The notes below the pieces were generated by a model. The model was not told where the DNA came from, searched no databases, and was given only the letters and a program-made list of their open reading frames with translations. A stretch of DNA of 55,176 nucleotides from an uncultured Lachnospiraceae bacterium (GTDB lineage Bacteria > Bacillota > Clostridia > Lachnospirales > Lachnospiraceae), in contig CAJUTU010000027.1 of NCBI GenBank assembly GCA_910589385.1, forward strand, positions 1-55,176. The letters run 5' to 3'. The position numbers and the translations under genes were made by a program. The first letter of the stretch is position 1. Every line of letters starts with the position of its first letter. Shown piece by piece: positions 1 through 9,017 of this stretch.

Positions 1-104
1 AACAATCCAATAAATTTTTAGCCACAAATGTTACAAAAATGCTTGACCACTACAACCACTACATTCCTTCACGATATCCTCACCGTTTCCACTTACACTA
101 TTCT

Positions 105-121
105 CCCCAGCATAGCTGGGG
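105..121. other. Short GC-rich hairpin
   Basis: CCCCAGC and GCTGGGG are separated by three bases, in otherwise AT-rich non-coding sequence. Neither side has a T-run, so it is not a clear intrinsic terminator. Bases 1-156 hold no gene that I can support. Confidence 0.3.
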
Positions 122-156
122 GATTAGACCTTTCATTCAATCATAATATAATACTT

Positions 157-1131
157 CTAACGGTTAAACCGCCCAGGCTCCATATCTTGAAAAACGGAAA
201 ACAGCCTGCGCACCGCCTTATCTGAATCCACCGAGGTACAGACCGCAATTTCTTCGCGGTCCAGATTTGGAATAAATCCGGTATCGTAAAGTATCATTCC
301 TTTATACTTTTCATGTTCATGCTCTACCCCTGCCCGAAGCATTTTATATTCCCCAAGCGACGGATCCTCTGCGATCAAAACAGCCAGCGGGTCATGGACT
401 ACGCAGGAAGCAGCCATCCCGGCGCTGACCCGGTGGAATTCAAAATACAGCTTTAACACATTCTGAATATACTCTGCAATCTGCTTACAGTCCTCCTTGA
501 AATACGTGCAGAGGTTTCTTATCTACCTTTTCGTGATAAACGTTTTCATTGTCACATCCAGGCCTACAAGGGTTAACCGGAATCCTGCCTTGAATACCAT
601 ATCTGCTGCCTTTGCGTCTCCCTGGATGTTCGCCTCCGCATAGGGGCTTACATTTCCAGGTTCCAGAAGCGTTCCCCCCATACTGACTACTTTTTTAATC
701 TTCTTTGGAAGAGATGGATCCTTCTGCAGCGCCAACGCCAGATTTGTCATACGCCCGGTCGTCACCACCACCAGCTCTCCATCCAGTTCATCGGCCTTTC
801 TGATCGTAAAATCACAGGCTTCCTCGTCCAAAGGCTTCTGCCCACTTTCCGGTAATTCCACGTTTCCTATCCCATTGTCGCCATGGATATACGCAGGCGC
901 AGAATCAGATCCCCCTTCTATGGATTGATCTGCCCCGGCCACAACCGGTACATCGTATCCGCATTTTGACAATGCGACCAGCCGAATCGAATTTTCTGCC
1001 GACTGAAATGCATTTGAATTTCCATAACAGGTAGTAATCCCTTCTACAATAAAATTTGAGGATCTTAAGGCATACAAAATCGCAATCGAATCATCCACGC
1101 CTGTATCTGCATCAATTAAGATATGTCTCAT
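157..1131 (-). pseudogene. Nucleoside hydrolase interrupted by an in-frame amber codon
   Basis: This encodes an inosine/uridine-preferring nucleoside hydrolase, which cleaves ribonucleosides to base and ribose in the cytosol. The N-terminal half (from 1131) has the diagnostic Asp cluster DADTGVDD at residues 7-14 and the GRMTNLALAL and VSMGG segments. The C-terminal half has the VHDPLAVL motif. Both halves are in the same reading frame and are separated only by TAG at 523-525, so this is a single nonsense codon and not a frameshift. Reading through gives about 324 residues, the usual family length. The upstream site AGAAAGAAGG supports the start at 1131. It is divergent from the LacI-PfkB fusion at 1437, which would handle the released ribose. 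The amber could be a true lesion, a sequencing error or suppressed; loss of function is an inference. Confidence 0.85.
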
Positions 1132-1436
1132 TTTTTTACCTTCTTTCTCTTGTAATCCATGCGAATAAACTGCCCCTTACAGTGTCTTGCGCATCCCTTT
1201 TTTAAGAAATCATTTTCCAAAAATCTTTTCGCACATATCATATTAAACTATGTAGTAAAAAATATCCATATTTTTTTAAATTTTCATTTTAAACCTGATT
1301 TATTTCGTGTAAAATAAACTACAGGGACATTTCTATCTTTCAAAAAAAGTGTTTCCTACAACAGCGTCTTATCATTACCGCCGCCGATGCGCAAAAAATG
1401 CACGGCGCCATGGATCATAACCGAAGGGAGACCTAC

Positions 1437-3335
1437 ATGACGATAAAAGAAATCGCTCAGCTTGCCGATGTATCCATTTCCACCGTATCCAAGATCATGA
1501 ATAACAAGGATGAGAGTATCAGCGCGGAAACCCGCGAGCATGTGATGAAAATTGTAAAAGAATATCATTACCGCCCCTATGCTTCTTCCATTCCTCCAAC
1601 GAATAAATCTTTTCTCATAGGTGTCATCCTGAGGACTGCGTCTGAAATCAGTTCCCTTGTCCCAGGCCTTCTTGCCGCTGCGAGCCGGCTTGGATATACC
1701 ATTCTTTTGCAGGACAGCTCTCTTTCCATTGAAAATGAGCGGAAAAATATTTCCTTTTTACTACAGTCCCATGTGGACGGTGTCCTCTGGGAGCCTGTTT
1801 CTGACGAAAGCATGCAGCTCGCGGAAGCATTTGAAAAAGCACAGATCCCTTTTATTTTCACGAATATAGAACAGACAAACGCATACAATCTGGATTTTGA
1901 GGAATTGGGCTATTTTGCCGCAGAAACGCTCGTCAAAAAACACCACGAGACGATTGCCTGCCTGTCTGGGAATGGCTTTCGTGAATCCGCATTTTACCAT
2001 GGATACAGGCAATGTCTGCTGGACCATCATCTGCCCATCTATGAGGATCTGACCTCCCAGAATGATGAGATTTCCTTTTATCGGATTTCGGAACATGCAT
2101 ACAGCGGGATCGTAATCTTCCACTATGAGGACGCACTCCGTCTGTATGAGCGCGCCTTGGCCAGGCACTATTCTATCCCTACGGAACTTTCCATGATTTC
2201 TCTACAGGGGCATACTGAAAGCCGCCATACATATCCGCCTGTTTCAGCCGTCTCCATTCCCTGTCAGGCATTCGGGGAAAAATTGATGGAAGAACTGATC
2301 CGGATCATCGAAAAAAAAGAAGAAAAAATTTCGTTTCAATTTTCACTCTCTTTGAACCACACTTTGTCTGTCGCTGCCCCGTTTAACTTGAAATTAAAGA
2401 GGGTAATTTCTCTGGGCAGTGTTAATATCGACAACTACCTGCATTTTGAAACACTGCCCCATACCGGCAGATCCGTCACCACTGAGACCGCTTCTATTTA
2501 CGCAGGAGGGAAATGTATCAACCAGGGGATCGGGGTTTCCAGGCTCGGGCACAATGTATCACTGATCGGAAGGGTGGGAAATGATGCGGACGCGGATTTC
2601 ATCTATGAGACCTTGAAAAATCATCAGATTGATACTTTTGGAATTACACGGAGCAGCGGATTTAAAACCGGACAGGCATATATTTTTGTACAAGACGACG
2701 GAGAATCCATGATCTCCATGATGGCCGGTGCAAACCAGGCGGTCACTGCAAATGACGTTGAAAAACAGGAACGGCTGTTTGCACAGGCAGACTATTGCCT
2801 GATGCAGACAGAGATTCCATTCCCGGCTCTCATCCGGGCCTGTGAGCTGGCAAAAAAGCATCAGCTCACTACCGTATTAAAGCCAAGCGCATGTACGAAG
2901 CTTCCCGATGCCCTGCTTCGGCAGACAGATATCATTGTCCCCAATTTAGATGAATTACACGCCATTTCTCCCGGCAGCACTTCCATGGAAGAAAAGGCCG
3001 CCTCCCTGTTATCTTATGGTATCGGGACTGCCATCGTCACACTGGGCGCACAAGGATGCTATATCAAAACCAAATCCTTCGAAGCGCATCTTCCTGCCGC
3101 CACTTTTACTGCCATCGACAATACTGGCGCCGGAGATGCTTTCATCAGCGCCCTGGTGTCCTATCTGCTTTACGGTTATGACATTCTCTCCGCCGCAAAA
3201 ATCGCAACCTTTGCAGCAGGGTTTTCCACCGCTGCGCAGGGAACCGTCCCCGCATTGATAGACAAAGATACCTTAGAAACCCTGATACGGCAGAGAGAGC
3301 CAAAGCTATTGAAAAAAGAAGAGAGGATTTTATGA
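1437..3335 (+). CDS. LacI-family regulator fused to a PfkB (ribokinase-type) sugar kinase
   Basis: This is a 632-residue two-part protein. Residues 1-25 are a LacI helix-turn-helix (IKEIAQLADVSISTVSKIM). Residues 55-320 look like the periplasmic-binding-protein-like sugar-sensing domain. From about 322 the protein is a complete PfkB kinase: a GGK-x-x-NQ substrate motif near 357 and the catalytic GAGD loop (DNTGAGDAF) near 565. The start at 1437 is chosen because AAGGGAG lies 8 bases upstream and the HTH begins at once; an ATG at 1398 has no such site. The kinase probably phosphorylates ribose or a similar pentose and the same polypeptide probably represses the locus, but the substrate is inferred from the neighbouring nucleoside hydrolase. 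The stop codon overlaps the next ATG. Confidence 0.85.
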   Translation: MTIKEIAQLADVSISTVSKIMNNKDESISAETREHVMKIVKEYHYRPYASSIPPTNKSFLIGVILRTASEISSLVPGLLAAASRLGYTILLQDSSLSIENERKNISFLLQSHVDGVLWEPVSDESMQLAEAFEKAQIPFIFTNIEQTNAYNLDFEELGYFAAETLVKKHHETIACLSGNGFRESAFYHGYRQCLLDHHLPIYEDLTSQNDEISFYRISEHAYSGIVIFHYEDALRLYERALARHYSIPTELSMISLQGHTESRHTYPPVSAVSIPCQAFGEKLMEELIRIIEKKEEKISFQFSLSLNHTLSVAAPFNLKLKRVISLGSVNIDNYLHFETLPHTGRSVTTETASIYAGGKCINQGIGVSRLGHNVSLIGRVGNDADADFIYETLKNHQIDTFGITRSSGFKTGQAYIFVQDDGESMISMMAGANQAVTANDVEKQERLFAQADYCLMQTEIPFPALIRACELAKKHQLTTVLKPSACTKLPDALLRQTDIIVPNLDELHAISPGSTSMEEKAASLLSYGIGTAIVTLGAQGCYIKTKSFEAHLPAATFTAIDNTGAGDAFISALVSYLLYGYDILSAAKIATFAAGFSTAAQGTVPALIDKDTLETLIRQREPKLLKKEERIL

Positions 3336-4063
3336 GAAAAAAAACAGTATTGATCACCGGTGCCTCACGTGGTATCGGCCTGGCCTGCGCATCCTGTTTC
3401 GCCCAGGCCGGATATTTTGTATTTATAAACTCCCACCATTCCGTAAAGGAACTATTTGAAATTAAAGAAAAATTGATCTCTGACGGATATTTTTGTGAAG
3501 CAGTCCCCGGAGATGTAGGAAAGCCTTCTGATGTCGCCCAGATATTTTCCAGGATCCAAAGTATCTGCGACGGACTGGACGTATTGATCAACAATGCCGG
3601 GATTTCCTATGTAGGGCTCTTAACAGATATGACAGATCAGGACTGGGAAAAAATCCTGCATACAAACCTGTCCTCCGTATTCTACTGCTCCCGCGCGGCG
3701 GTTCCCTATATGGTGTCCCAAAAAAGAGGAAAGATCATTAACATCTCTTCCATGTGGGGACGTATCGGGGCATCCTGTGAAACCGCTTATTCCGCTTCCA
3801 AGGCCGGAGTAAACGGACTGACTATGGCCCTGGCAAAAGAACTCGCCCCCAGCGGGATCCAGGTCAACGCCATCGCCTGCGGTGCCATTGACACATCCAT
3901 GAATGCCTGCTTCACTGAGGAAGAGCGTAATGCTCTGGCAGAAGAAATTCCGGCAGGACGTTTCGGAAAGCCCCAGGAGGTTGCAGAGCTGGCTTATGGC
4001 CTGGCCGAAAAACACCCCTATCTGACCGGACAGGTGATCGGGCTGGATGGAGGGTATATCTAA
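3332..4063 (+). CDS. SDR-family NAD(P)-dependent oxidoreductase (FabG-like)
   Basis: This is a 243-residue classical short-chain dehydrogenase. It has the cofactor motif TGASRGIG at residues 9-16, NNAG near 87 and the catalytic YSASK with Tyr153 and Lys157. The C-terminal GQVIGLDGGY is typical of FabG-like and sugar or polyol dehydrogenases. The ATG overlaps the stop of the LacI-PfkB fusion by four bases, so the two are translationally coupled and probably act on the same carbohydrate. The substrate cannot be told from sequence. Confidence 0.85.
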   Translation: MRKKTVLITGASRGIGLACASCFAQAGYFVFINSHHSVKELFEIKEKLISDGYFCEAVPGDVGKPSDVAQIFSRIQSICDGLDVLINNAGISYVGLLTDMTDQDWEKILHTNLSSVFYCSRAAVPYMVSQKRGKIINISSMWGRIGASCETAYSASKAGVNGLTMALAKELAPSGIQVNAIACGAIDTSMNACFTEEERNALAEEIPAGRFGKPQEVAELAYGLAEKHPYLTGQVIGLDGGYI

Positions 4064-4081
4064 ATTAGTTATCCGTAATGC

Positions 4082-4110
4082 TTTACACTGAAATTTCCAT
4101 TTGATATAAT
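4082..4110 (+). promoter_or_regulatory. Sigma-A promoter for the carbamate kinase gene
   Basis: TTTACA at 4082-4087 and TATAAT at 4105-4110 are separated by exactly 17 bases. The start codon at 4157 lies about 40 bases past the expected transcription start and has AGAGGAA as its ribosome site. Confidence 0.75.
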
Positions 4111-4156
4111 GGGAACATCTTAAAAATAAAATCAAAAAGAATCAGAGGAATCGAGC

Positions 4157-5086
4157 ATGAGAAAACGAGCAGTCATTGCACTTGGGCACCGTGCGCTGGG
4201 AACTACCCTCCCGGAGCAGAAGGTGGCCGTAAAGAACACCGCAAAGTCAATCGCAGATCTTTTAGAAGAAGGATACCAGATTGCAATTACGCACAGCAAC
4301 GCCCCACAGGTAGGCATGATCCATACCGCCATGAATGAATTTGGGAAATCCCATCCTGATTACACGGCCGCCCCCATGTCCGTGTGTTCTGCCATGAGCC
4401 AGGGCTATATTGGGTATGACCTGCAGAACGGAATCCGGGAAGAATTACTGAACCGCGGGATTTACCGCACCGTAAGCACCATCCTGACACAGGTCATCGT
4501 AGACCCCTATGACGAAGCATTTTACACTCCTACCAAAGTGCTGGGCCGTTACATGTCTGTGCAGGAGGCCAATGAGGAACGCAAAAAAGGAAATTATGTC
4601 ATAGAAGAACCCGGCAAGGGTTACCGCCGGGTCGTATCCGCACCCAATCCGGTAGAAATCGTGGAACTGGACGCTGTGAAAGCCTTGCTGGATGCCGACC
4701 AGCTTGTGATCGCTGCCGGCGGCGGCGGAATCCCGGTCATGAAGCAGGACAATCACTTAAAAGGCGCCAGCGCCGTCATTGAAAAAGACCTCGCTGCCGG
4801 AAAGCTTGCCGAGGGCGTGGATGCAGATATTTTGATCATCCTGACCAGTGTAGACCAGGTCTGCATCAATTTCGGGCTGGATGCCGAAGAAAAACTGGGA
4901 AAGATCAGCGTAGAACAGGCAAAGCAATACATGGAGCAGGGACACTTCGGAATTTATAACATGTTCCCGAAATTCCGTGCTGCCGTAGAATTTATTGAAA
5001 AAAGAAAAGGGCGGAGCGCACTCATTACCTCATTTGACAAGGTCAAAGACGGAATACGAGGAAAGGCAGGAACGACCATCCAGTAG
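4157..5086 (+). CDS. arcC: Carbamate kinase
   Basis: This protein is 309 residues, the normal family length. It carries the amino-acid-kinase signature (ALGHRALG near the N-terminus, AAGGGGIPV near residue 190) and a conserved C-terminal FGIYNMFPKFRAAVEF region. It interconverts carbamoyl phosphate and ADP with carbamate and ATP in the cytosol. It has its own promoter and terminator, so it is monocistronic here. No ornithine or putrescine carbamoyltransferase or deiminase gene is adjacent, so the source of carbamoyl phosphate cannot be read from context. Confidence 0.92.
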   Translation: MRKRAVIALGHRALGTTLPEQKVAVKNTAKSIADLLEEGYQIAITHSNAPQVGMIHTAMNEFGKSHPDYTAAPMSVCSAMSQGYIGYDLQNGIREELLNRGIYRTVSTILTQVIVDPYDEAFYTPTKVLGRYMSVQEANEERKKGNYVIEEPGKGYRRVVSAPNPVEIVELDAVKALLDADQLVIAAGGGGIPVMKQDNHLKGASAVIEKDLAAGKLAEGVDADILIILTSVDQVCINFGLDAEEKLGKISVEQAKQYMEQGHFGIYNMFPKFRAAVEFIEKRKGRSALITSFDKVKDGIRGKAGTTIQ

Positions 5087-5103
5087 GATGGCCGTTCTTT
5101 TTC
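5070..5103 (+). terminator. Intrinsic terminator of the carbamate kinase gene
   Basis: The stem is GAACG and CCATCC paired with GGATGG and CGTTC, with one mismatch and an AGTA loop, followed by TTTTT. The arcC stop codon lies inside the loop. Confidence 0.85.
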
Positions 5104-5176
5104 TTCGCACTAAGGAATTGCAGGAAAATGCCATAGCAGATCATGCAGGATATTTTCCTTCAATTACTTATTGCTG

Positions 5177-6199
5177 TTAATACCGGTTATGCACGTCCTC
5201 TGCAAAGCACATCAAGTCTTTCACTTCCAGTTCTGTCCCATCGTCCAGTACTGCCTTTCCGCTCATACGGCCAAACACCTGATGCTGGTCTGACTCAATG
5301 ATCAACGCGGAAGTTTTTGCCGCCCGGTCCAGTACCGGAACAAAATCCATCTCAAACCGGCCGTCACTGGAAGAAAACGTCCACGGCTTCATATAGCTGC
5401 CTTCTGGAATATGAAATTCCACATCATCAATCTTATGCCCTTTTCCATCATAAAACAACATATTCTCCGAAGCAGCAGAGGTATCTCCAAACCCATATCC
5501 AATGTTAAATCCAAATGGTTTCCCATTGATAATACCATTTCCAGATCCCCAATACCACCGATTGTCGTACGTCCATACGCCTCTTCCCCAATCCAGCGTG
5601 CCGAAATCCGTCTCTTTGGAAAATGTATACGTCTTACCGTCAAAGGTCATACTGCCGGAAGCTGGCATACAATTGATTTTCTGGTTGTAATAAAATGCCG
5701 TTTTCTTTTTCCTCCATGGAGTGGCAATGACCATAGTATCCATCTTGGGCTGCTCCAGTACGATATCGCAGGAAAAAGATTTTTCCTGATAAAAATTCTT
5801 ATATCTACAACGAATCTGACGCTTTTGACCCTTTTGGAAAAATCCCATGTGCAGGTGCTTGTCCCGATAAACCACGTCCCCCTCTTCCGAGGTTTGCGGC
5901 ATGTGGAATTTCCCCATCGGAAACGGATTCAGGATCGTCTCCGTATGCTCCCATCCCTCTTTAAAATTCAGAAGAGATACGGACTGCAGCCCGATATATC
6001 CATCATCGGAAAGTGTAAATGCCCCCGCAAAATCTTCATTCAGAACAAGATAATAATCCCACTCTTTTATCCGAAACCGCGGTGCTTTGATCATATCCCT
6101 GTCATACGTCTGCAGCAGCCTCCTAGACCATCCCGGCTCACGCAGGCTCCCATCCTCCTTTAAAAGAGGCTGTATGTTTGTCACCTCATGATTTCTCAT
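5177..6199 (-). CDS. DUF2804 family protein
   Basis: This protein of about 340 residues carries the DUF2804 hallmark WGRGVWTYDNRWYWGSGNG in its centre and a C-terminal FGRMSGKAVLDDGTE. DUF2804 proteins have a lipocalin-like/AttH-type beta architecture and no assigned reaction. GGAGG lies 9 bases before the ATG at 6199; an ATG two codons earlier (6205) is too close to it. There is no signal peptide. It is convergent with arcC and flanked by promoter DNA, so it is probably monocistronic. Confidence 0.75.
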   Translation of the reverse strand: MRNHEVTNIQPLLKEDGSLREPGWSRRLLQTYDRDMIKAPRFRIKEWDYYLVLNEDFAGAFTLSDDGYIGLQSVSLLNFKEGWEHTETILNPFPMGKFHMPQTSEEGDVVYRDKHLHMGFFQKGQKRQIRCRYKNFYQEKSFSCDIVLEQPKMDTMVIATPWRKKKTAFYYNQKINCMPASGSMTFDGKTYTFSKETDFGTLDWGRGVWTYDNRWYWGSGNGIINGKPFGFNIGYGFGDTSAASENMLFYDGKGHKIDDVEFHIPEGSYMKPWTFSSSDGRFEMDFVPVLDRAAKTSALIIESDQHQVFGRMSGKAVLDDGTELEVKDLMCFAEDVHNRY

Positions 6200-6355
6200 A
6201 TCCATTATCCTCCGTCTTTTCTTTTCAGTATACCATGAAGCACCAAAGGATTCCACGTTCAATAAACATTATCAATAAAAGCGGCTGGATTTACTGTATA
6301 CAGCCCCAAGAAATGTAACAGTGAAAAAACAAAAATTAAACTGGTAAATTTTCTC

Positions 6356-6384
6356 TTGCATTCTTGTAATATTTGATGTAATAT
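6356..6384 (+). promoter_or_regulatory. Promoter for the hemolysin III gene
   Basis: TTGCAT at 6356-6361 and TAATAT at 6379-6384 have a 17-base spacer. The leader before the ATG at 6451 is about 60 bases long and contains TTTAGGAGG. Confidence 0.6.
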
Positions 6385-6450
6385 ATACATATATTAGATG
6401 TAGTATTTAAAACTACTTGTTGTGTTCTTTAAGTTTAGGAGGCGTTTTTT

Positions 6451-7107
6451 ATGACAAAACAACATATCAAAGATCCCGGCAGTGCCATTACTCATTTTAT
6501 CGGTATGCTGATGGCAATTTTCGCGGCAGTTCCCCTATTGATCAAGGCAGCGCATGAACCAAGCCGCATATATATTATTTCACTGGCAATCTATGCAGCA
6601 AGTTTGATTTTATTATATGCAGCAAGTACCACATACCATACTTTCGATTTATCCGAAAAGCAGAACACCATATTGAAGAAAATCGACCATATGATGATCT
6701 TTATCCTGATTGCCGGAAGCTACACGCCAATCTGTCTGCTGGTATTAAAAGGAAGGACTGGCGCCATATTACTTTCCCTTGTATGGAGTATCGCGATCGT
6801 AGGAATCTTGATCAAAGCTTTTTGGGTTTTTTGTCCAAAATGGGTATCATCCGTACTTTATATCAGCATGGGCTGGACCTGTGTGCTGGCATTCACACAG
6901 ATTTTAAACTCCATGAGCACGGCTGCATTTGGATGGCTGCTGGCCGGAGGCATCATCTATACGATCGGCGGGATCATTTATGCATTGAAACTCCCGATCT
7001 TCAACAACAGGCATAAAAATTTCGGCAGCCATGAAATCTTCCACCTGTTCGTTATGGGGGGAAGCGCCTGCCACTTTGTTGTAATGTATGCGTATCTGCT
7101 TCCTTAA
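6451..7107 (+). CDS. trhA: Hemolysin III (TrhA/PAQR) family membrane protein
   Basis: This is a 218-residue protein of about seven transmembrane helices. It has the PAQR-family metal-site residues: the STTYHTF segment after TM2, and HEIFH plus ACHF near the C-terminus. Bacterial members are inner-membrane proteins linked to membrane-lipid homeostasis; haemolysis is a historical label. The ribosome site AGGAGG is strong. The gene stands alone between its own promoter and a shared terminator. Confidence 0.85.
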   Translation: MTKQHIKDPGSAITHFIGMLMAIFAAVPLLIKAAHEPSRIYIISLAIYAASLILLYAASTTYHTFDLSEKQNTILKKIDHMMIFILIAGSYTPICLLVLKGRTGAILLSLVWSIAIVGILIKAFWVFCPKWVSSVLYISMGWTCVLAFTQILNSMSTAAFGWLLAGGIIYTIGGIIYALKLPIFNNRHKNFGSHEIFHLFVMGGSACHFVVMYAYLLP

Positions 7108-7127
7108 GTAATAAAATATAATATACA

Positions 7128-7190
7128 GAAAGGCTGTCACATCAGAGATTTCTGAATCTAATCTCCAATGCGGCAGCCTTTCCTATTTTA
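7128..7190. terminator. Bidirectional terminator between hemolysin III and the nucleotidyltransferase operon
   Basis: GAAAGGCTG at 7128-7136 pairs with CAGCCTTTC at 7174-7182. The enclosed bases add a partial GAGATT/AATCTC stem. A T-rich tail follows on both strands, which fits two convergent genes. Confidence 0.65.
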
Positions 7191-7772
7191 ATTCTTCCGT
7201 TCAGGAGTCGAATACAGACGTTCTAATTCTTGAATCCGCTGGTCAATCCCACGTCTCAAGATATAATCGCCAACCGTTTTGGGTACATATTGAAGCCAGC
7301 TTTGATTGTCAGCAATCATCTTACGCACCTCAAAACCCGTTGCACCACAGTCCTGGCCAACCCTCTGCCAAAGAATCTCTGTTTTCAAACTTAGACGTTC
7401 AATCTCCTGTGCCTTCTCTTCATCCCATTCACTACAGATACTCAGATAATAAGTAGCATCCCTCGGCGCATACTGCCTGATCAAATCCGGATGGGTAACC
7501 GGAAATGGAATGATATCGAACTCTTTACGCCTTACACCAAAATCCAGCAGCGCCCCTTGTATCATCTCATAACGTTCCAGATATGTCAAGGGGTTATCTT
7601 TCTTTGTAATTCCATGGACATCCAAAGAAGAAGTTGCCGCAAATGATACAATATCCGCATGCGTGATTCCAATATATAACTTCTGGCAGCGCATCTTTGC
7701 CGCAAGGATATATTCCATATGCTTTAAGGTAAAAACTTGAAATCTTCCAAATACTACTCCTGTTTCAACCAT
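7188..7772 (-). CDS. Cytidylyltransferase-fold nucleotidyltransferase (NMN adenylyltransferase-like)
   Basis: This 194-residue protein opens with VVFGRFQVFTLKHMEYI, the GRFQ plus Hx(n)H nucleotide-binding signature of the nucleotidyltransferase superfamily. The C-terminal part (GATGFEVRKMI) corresponds to the second nucleotide-binding segment. It most resembles NadM/NadR-type adenylyltransferases of NAD biosynthesis, but this is by eye and other substrates are possible. The start codon lies two bases after the upstream gene's stop, so the two are coupled in the recD2-cdaAR operon. Confidence 0.65.
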   Translation of the reverse strand: MVETGVVFGRFQVFTLKHMEYILAAKMRCQKLYIGITHADIVSFAATSSLDVHGITKKDNPLTYLERYEMIQGALLDFGVRRKEFDIIPFPVTHPDLIRQYAPRDATYYLSICSEWDEEKAQEIERLSLKTEILWQRVGQDCGATGFEVRKMIADNQSWLQYVPKTVGDYILRRGIDQRIQELERLYSTPERKN

Positions 7773-7774
7773 GT

Positions 7775-8701
7775 CTATCTACCAACCCCCGGAAGCTTTT
7801 TGGGATACTTTCCCTTGTCGATCAAATCATTCACAGAGGCGACAACCGTCTCTCTGTCCTCTTTATAAGTCACGCCAAACCACTTATCCGAGGAACCCAG
7901 TACTTTTACGGAAACCTGATCGTCTTCCAAAAGCCCGCCGATGATCGTAGGGAGCAGATATTCCGCTTTGGTATCTTCCGCCTTTACTTCTTCCAAAAAC
8001 GCTCCAAATCCAGACTCCAGAATCTGACAAAATCCTGGCTGCAGCCCCCACATGTTCATAGATACAAGACAATCGGGATCTACCTTCACATCTCCATCTT
8101 TCCCACGGATCAGTGCACCGTCCCCAAACTTTTCAATATTCCTTGTCTCTACAATCTTCTCCAGCATGCCATCTGATCCTACCTGGCAAAGCCCGCGGGT
8201 GACAGATCCGTTTTCACTTAAGGTATTCTTCAAAACAAACCCTACCATACAGATCTCCGTCTCCGGCCTGTCAGCCTTCCCGGTGAGATATGCATAAGCC
8301 TGGGCATAAGCCTGTTTTCCATAAAAATCGTCTGCATTGATGACTAAAAACGGACTATCAATTACATTTTTACAGCAAAGGATTGCCTGTCCCGTTCCCC
8401 AGGGCTTTGTCCGGCCTGCAAAACGCTTCTGGTATTCCTCAGGTATATCCTCCACTTCCTGATATGCATAAGCCACTTCCACGATTTTTTCAATCCGGTT
8501 TCCAATAACTTCCTTAAAATCTTTCTCCAAATCCCGGCGGATAACAAATACTACCTTGTCAAATCCTGCTTCCATGGCATCATAAATGGAATAGTCCATA
8601 ATAATTTCCCCATTAGGGCCAACAGGTTCTAACTGCTTGATCCCCCCTTTAAAGCGGCTTCCCATTCCAGCCGCCATAACCACCAGAGCTGCCCTGCTCA
8701 T
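7775..8701 (-). CDS. Sugar-phosphate-type NTP transferase
   Basis: This 308-residue GT-A-like nucleotidyltransferase has the N-terminal motif VVMAAGMGSRFKGGIKQLEPVG, where Lys follows the G-rich loop, and the metal-binding segment FLVINADDFYG. It would join a nucleoside monophosphate to a sugar phosphate or a similar acceptor. The acceptor cannot be told from sequence. The start at 8701 is set by AGGAGG 8 bases upstream; an ORF extension to 8746 lacks support. It is 25 bases after the HPr-like gene. Confidence 0.7.
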   Translation of the reverse strand: MSRAALVVMAAGMGSRFKGGIKQLEPVGPNGEIIMDYSIYDAMEAGFDKVVFVIRRDLEKDFKEVIGNRIEKIVEVAYAYQEVEDIPEEYQKRFAGRTKPWGTGQAILCCKNVIDSPFLVINADDFYGKQAYAQAYAYLTGKADRPETEICMVGFVLKNTLSENGSVTRGLCQVGSDGMLEKIVETRNIEKFGDGALIRGKDGDVKVDPDCLVSMNMWGLQPGFCQILESGFGAFLEEVKAEDTKAEYLLPTIIGGLLEDDQVSVKVLGSSDKWFGVTYKEDRETVVASVNDLIDKGKYPKKLPGVGR

Positions 8702-8726
8702 AGAAATATCCTCCTGTATTTTGCTT

Positions 8727-9002
8727 TCACTCGCCCAGTCCGTCACGCACGATCTGTACCATCTCCTTCAAGGCCTCATCCTCATCTTCGCCGTCGCAGA
8801 CTATCATAATCTCATCCCCACTCTTAATACATGCCCCCAATACACTAAGCACGCTTTTCGCATTAGCTGAAACCGTGCCCTGTCTGGCTGTCTTTTCAAC
8901 CATGATCTTACAGCCAAACTGCATAGCTGTCTTACAGAACAGCCCAGCAGGCCTCAAATGAAGGCCGGTTGGATTTTTAATAACTACGCTTTCTCTTACC
9001 AT
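8727..9002 (-). CDS. HPr-family phosphocarrier protein
   Basis: This is a 91-residue HPr-like protein. The phosphorylatable His15 is in TGLHLRPAG, and the HPr-kinase-type serine (NAKSVLSV) is present at about residue 50, four residues later than in Bacillus HPr. It would carry phosphate in the PTS or act in catabolite repression. The start at 9002 is preferred because AGGAGAGG lies about 9 bases upstream; the TTG two codons earlier is unlikely. It sits between cdaR and a sugar nucleotidyltransferase, not with ptsI, so it may be a secondary regulatory HPr (Crh-like role is possible, although Crh lacks the His). Confidence 0.8.
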   Translation of the reverse strand: MVRESVVIKNPTGLHLRPAGLFCKTAMQFGCKIMVEKTARQGTVSANAKSVLSVLGACIKSGDEIMIVCDGEDEDEALKEMVQIVRDGLGE

Positions 9003-9017
9003 ATCCAAGTGCCTCTC

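Noticed and set aside
105..121. IS200/IS605-type end hairpin
   Set aside because: No transposase, TnpB or matching opposite end is present; the hairpin alone is not enough.
5411..6163. 250-codon plus-strand ORF opposite DUF2804
   Set aside because: The minus-strand frame has the conserved DUF2804 motif and a GGAGG site; the plus frame has neither.
9003..9008. TTG start for the HPr-like gene
   Set aside because: The ATG at 9002 has better spacing to AGGAGAGG and gives His15 at the standard position.
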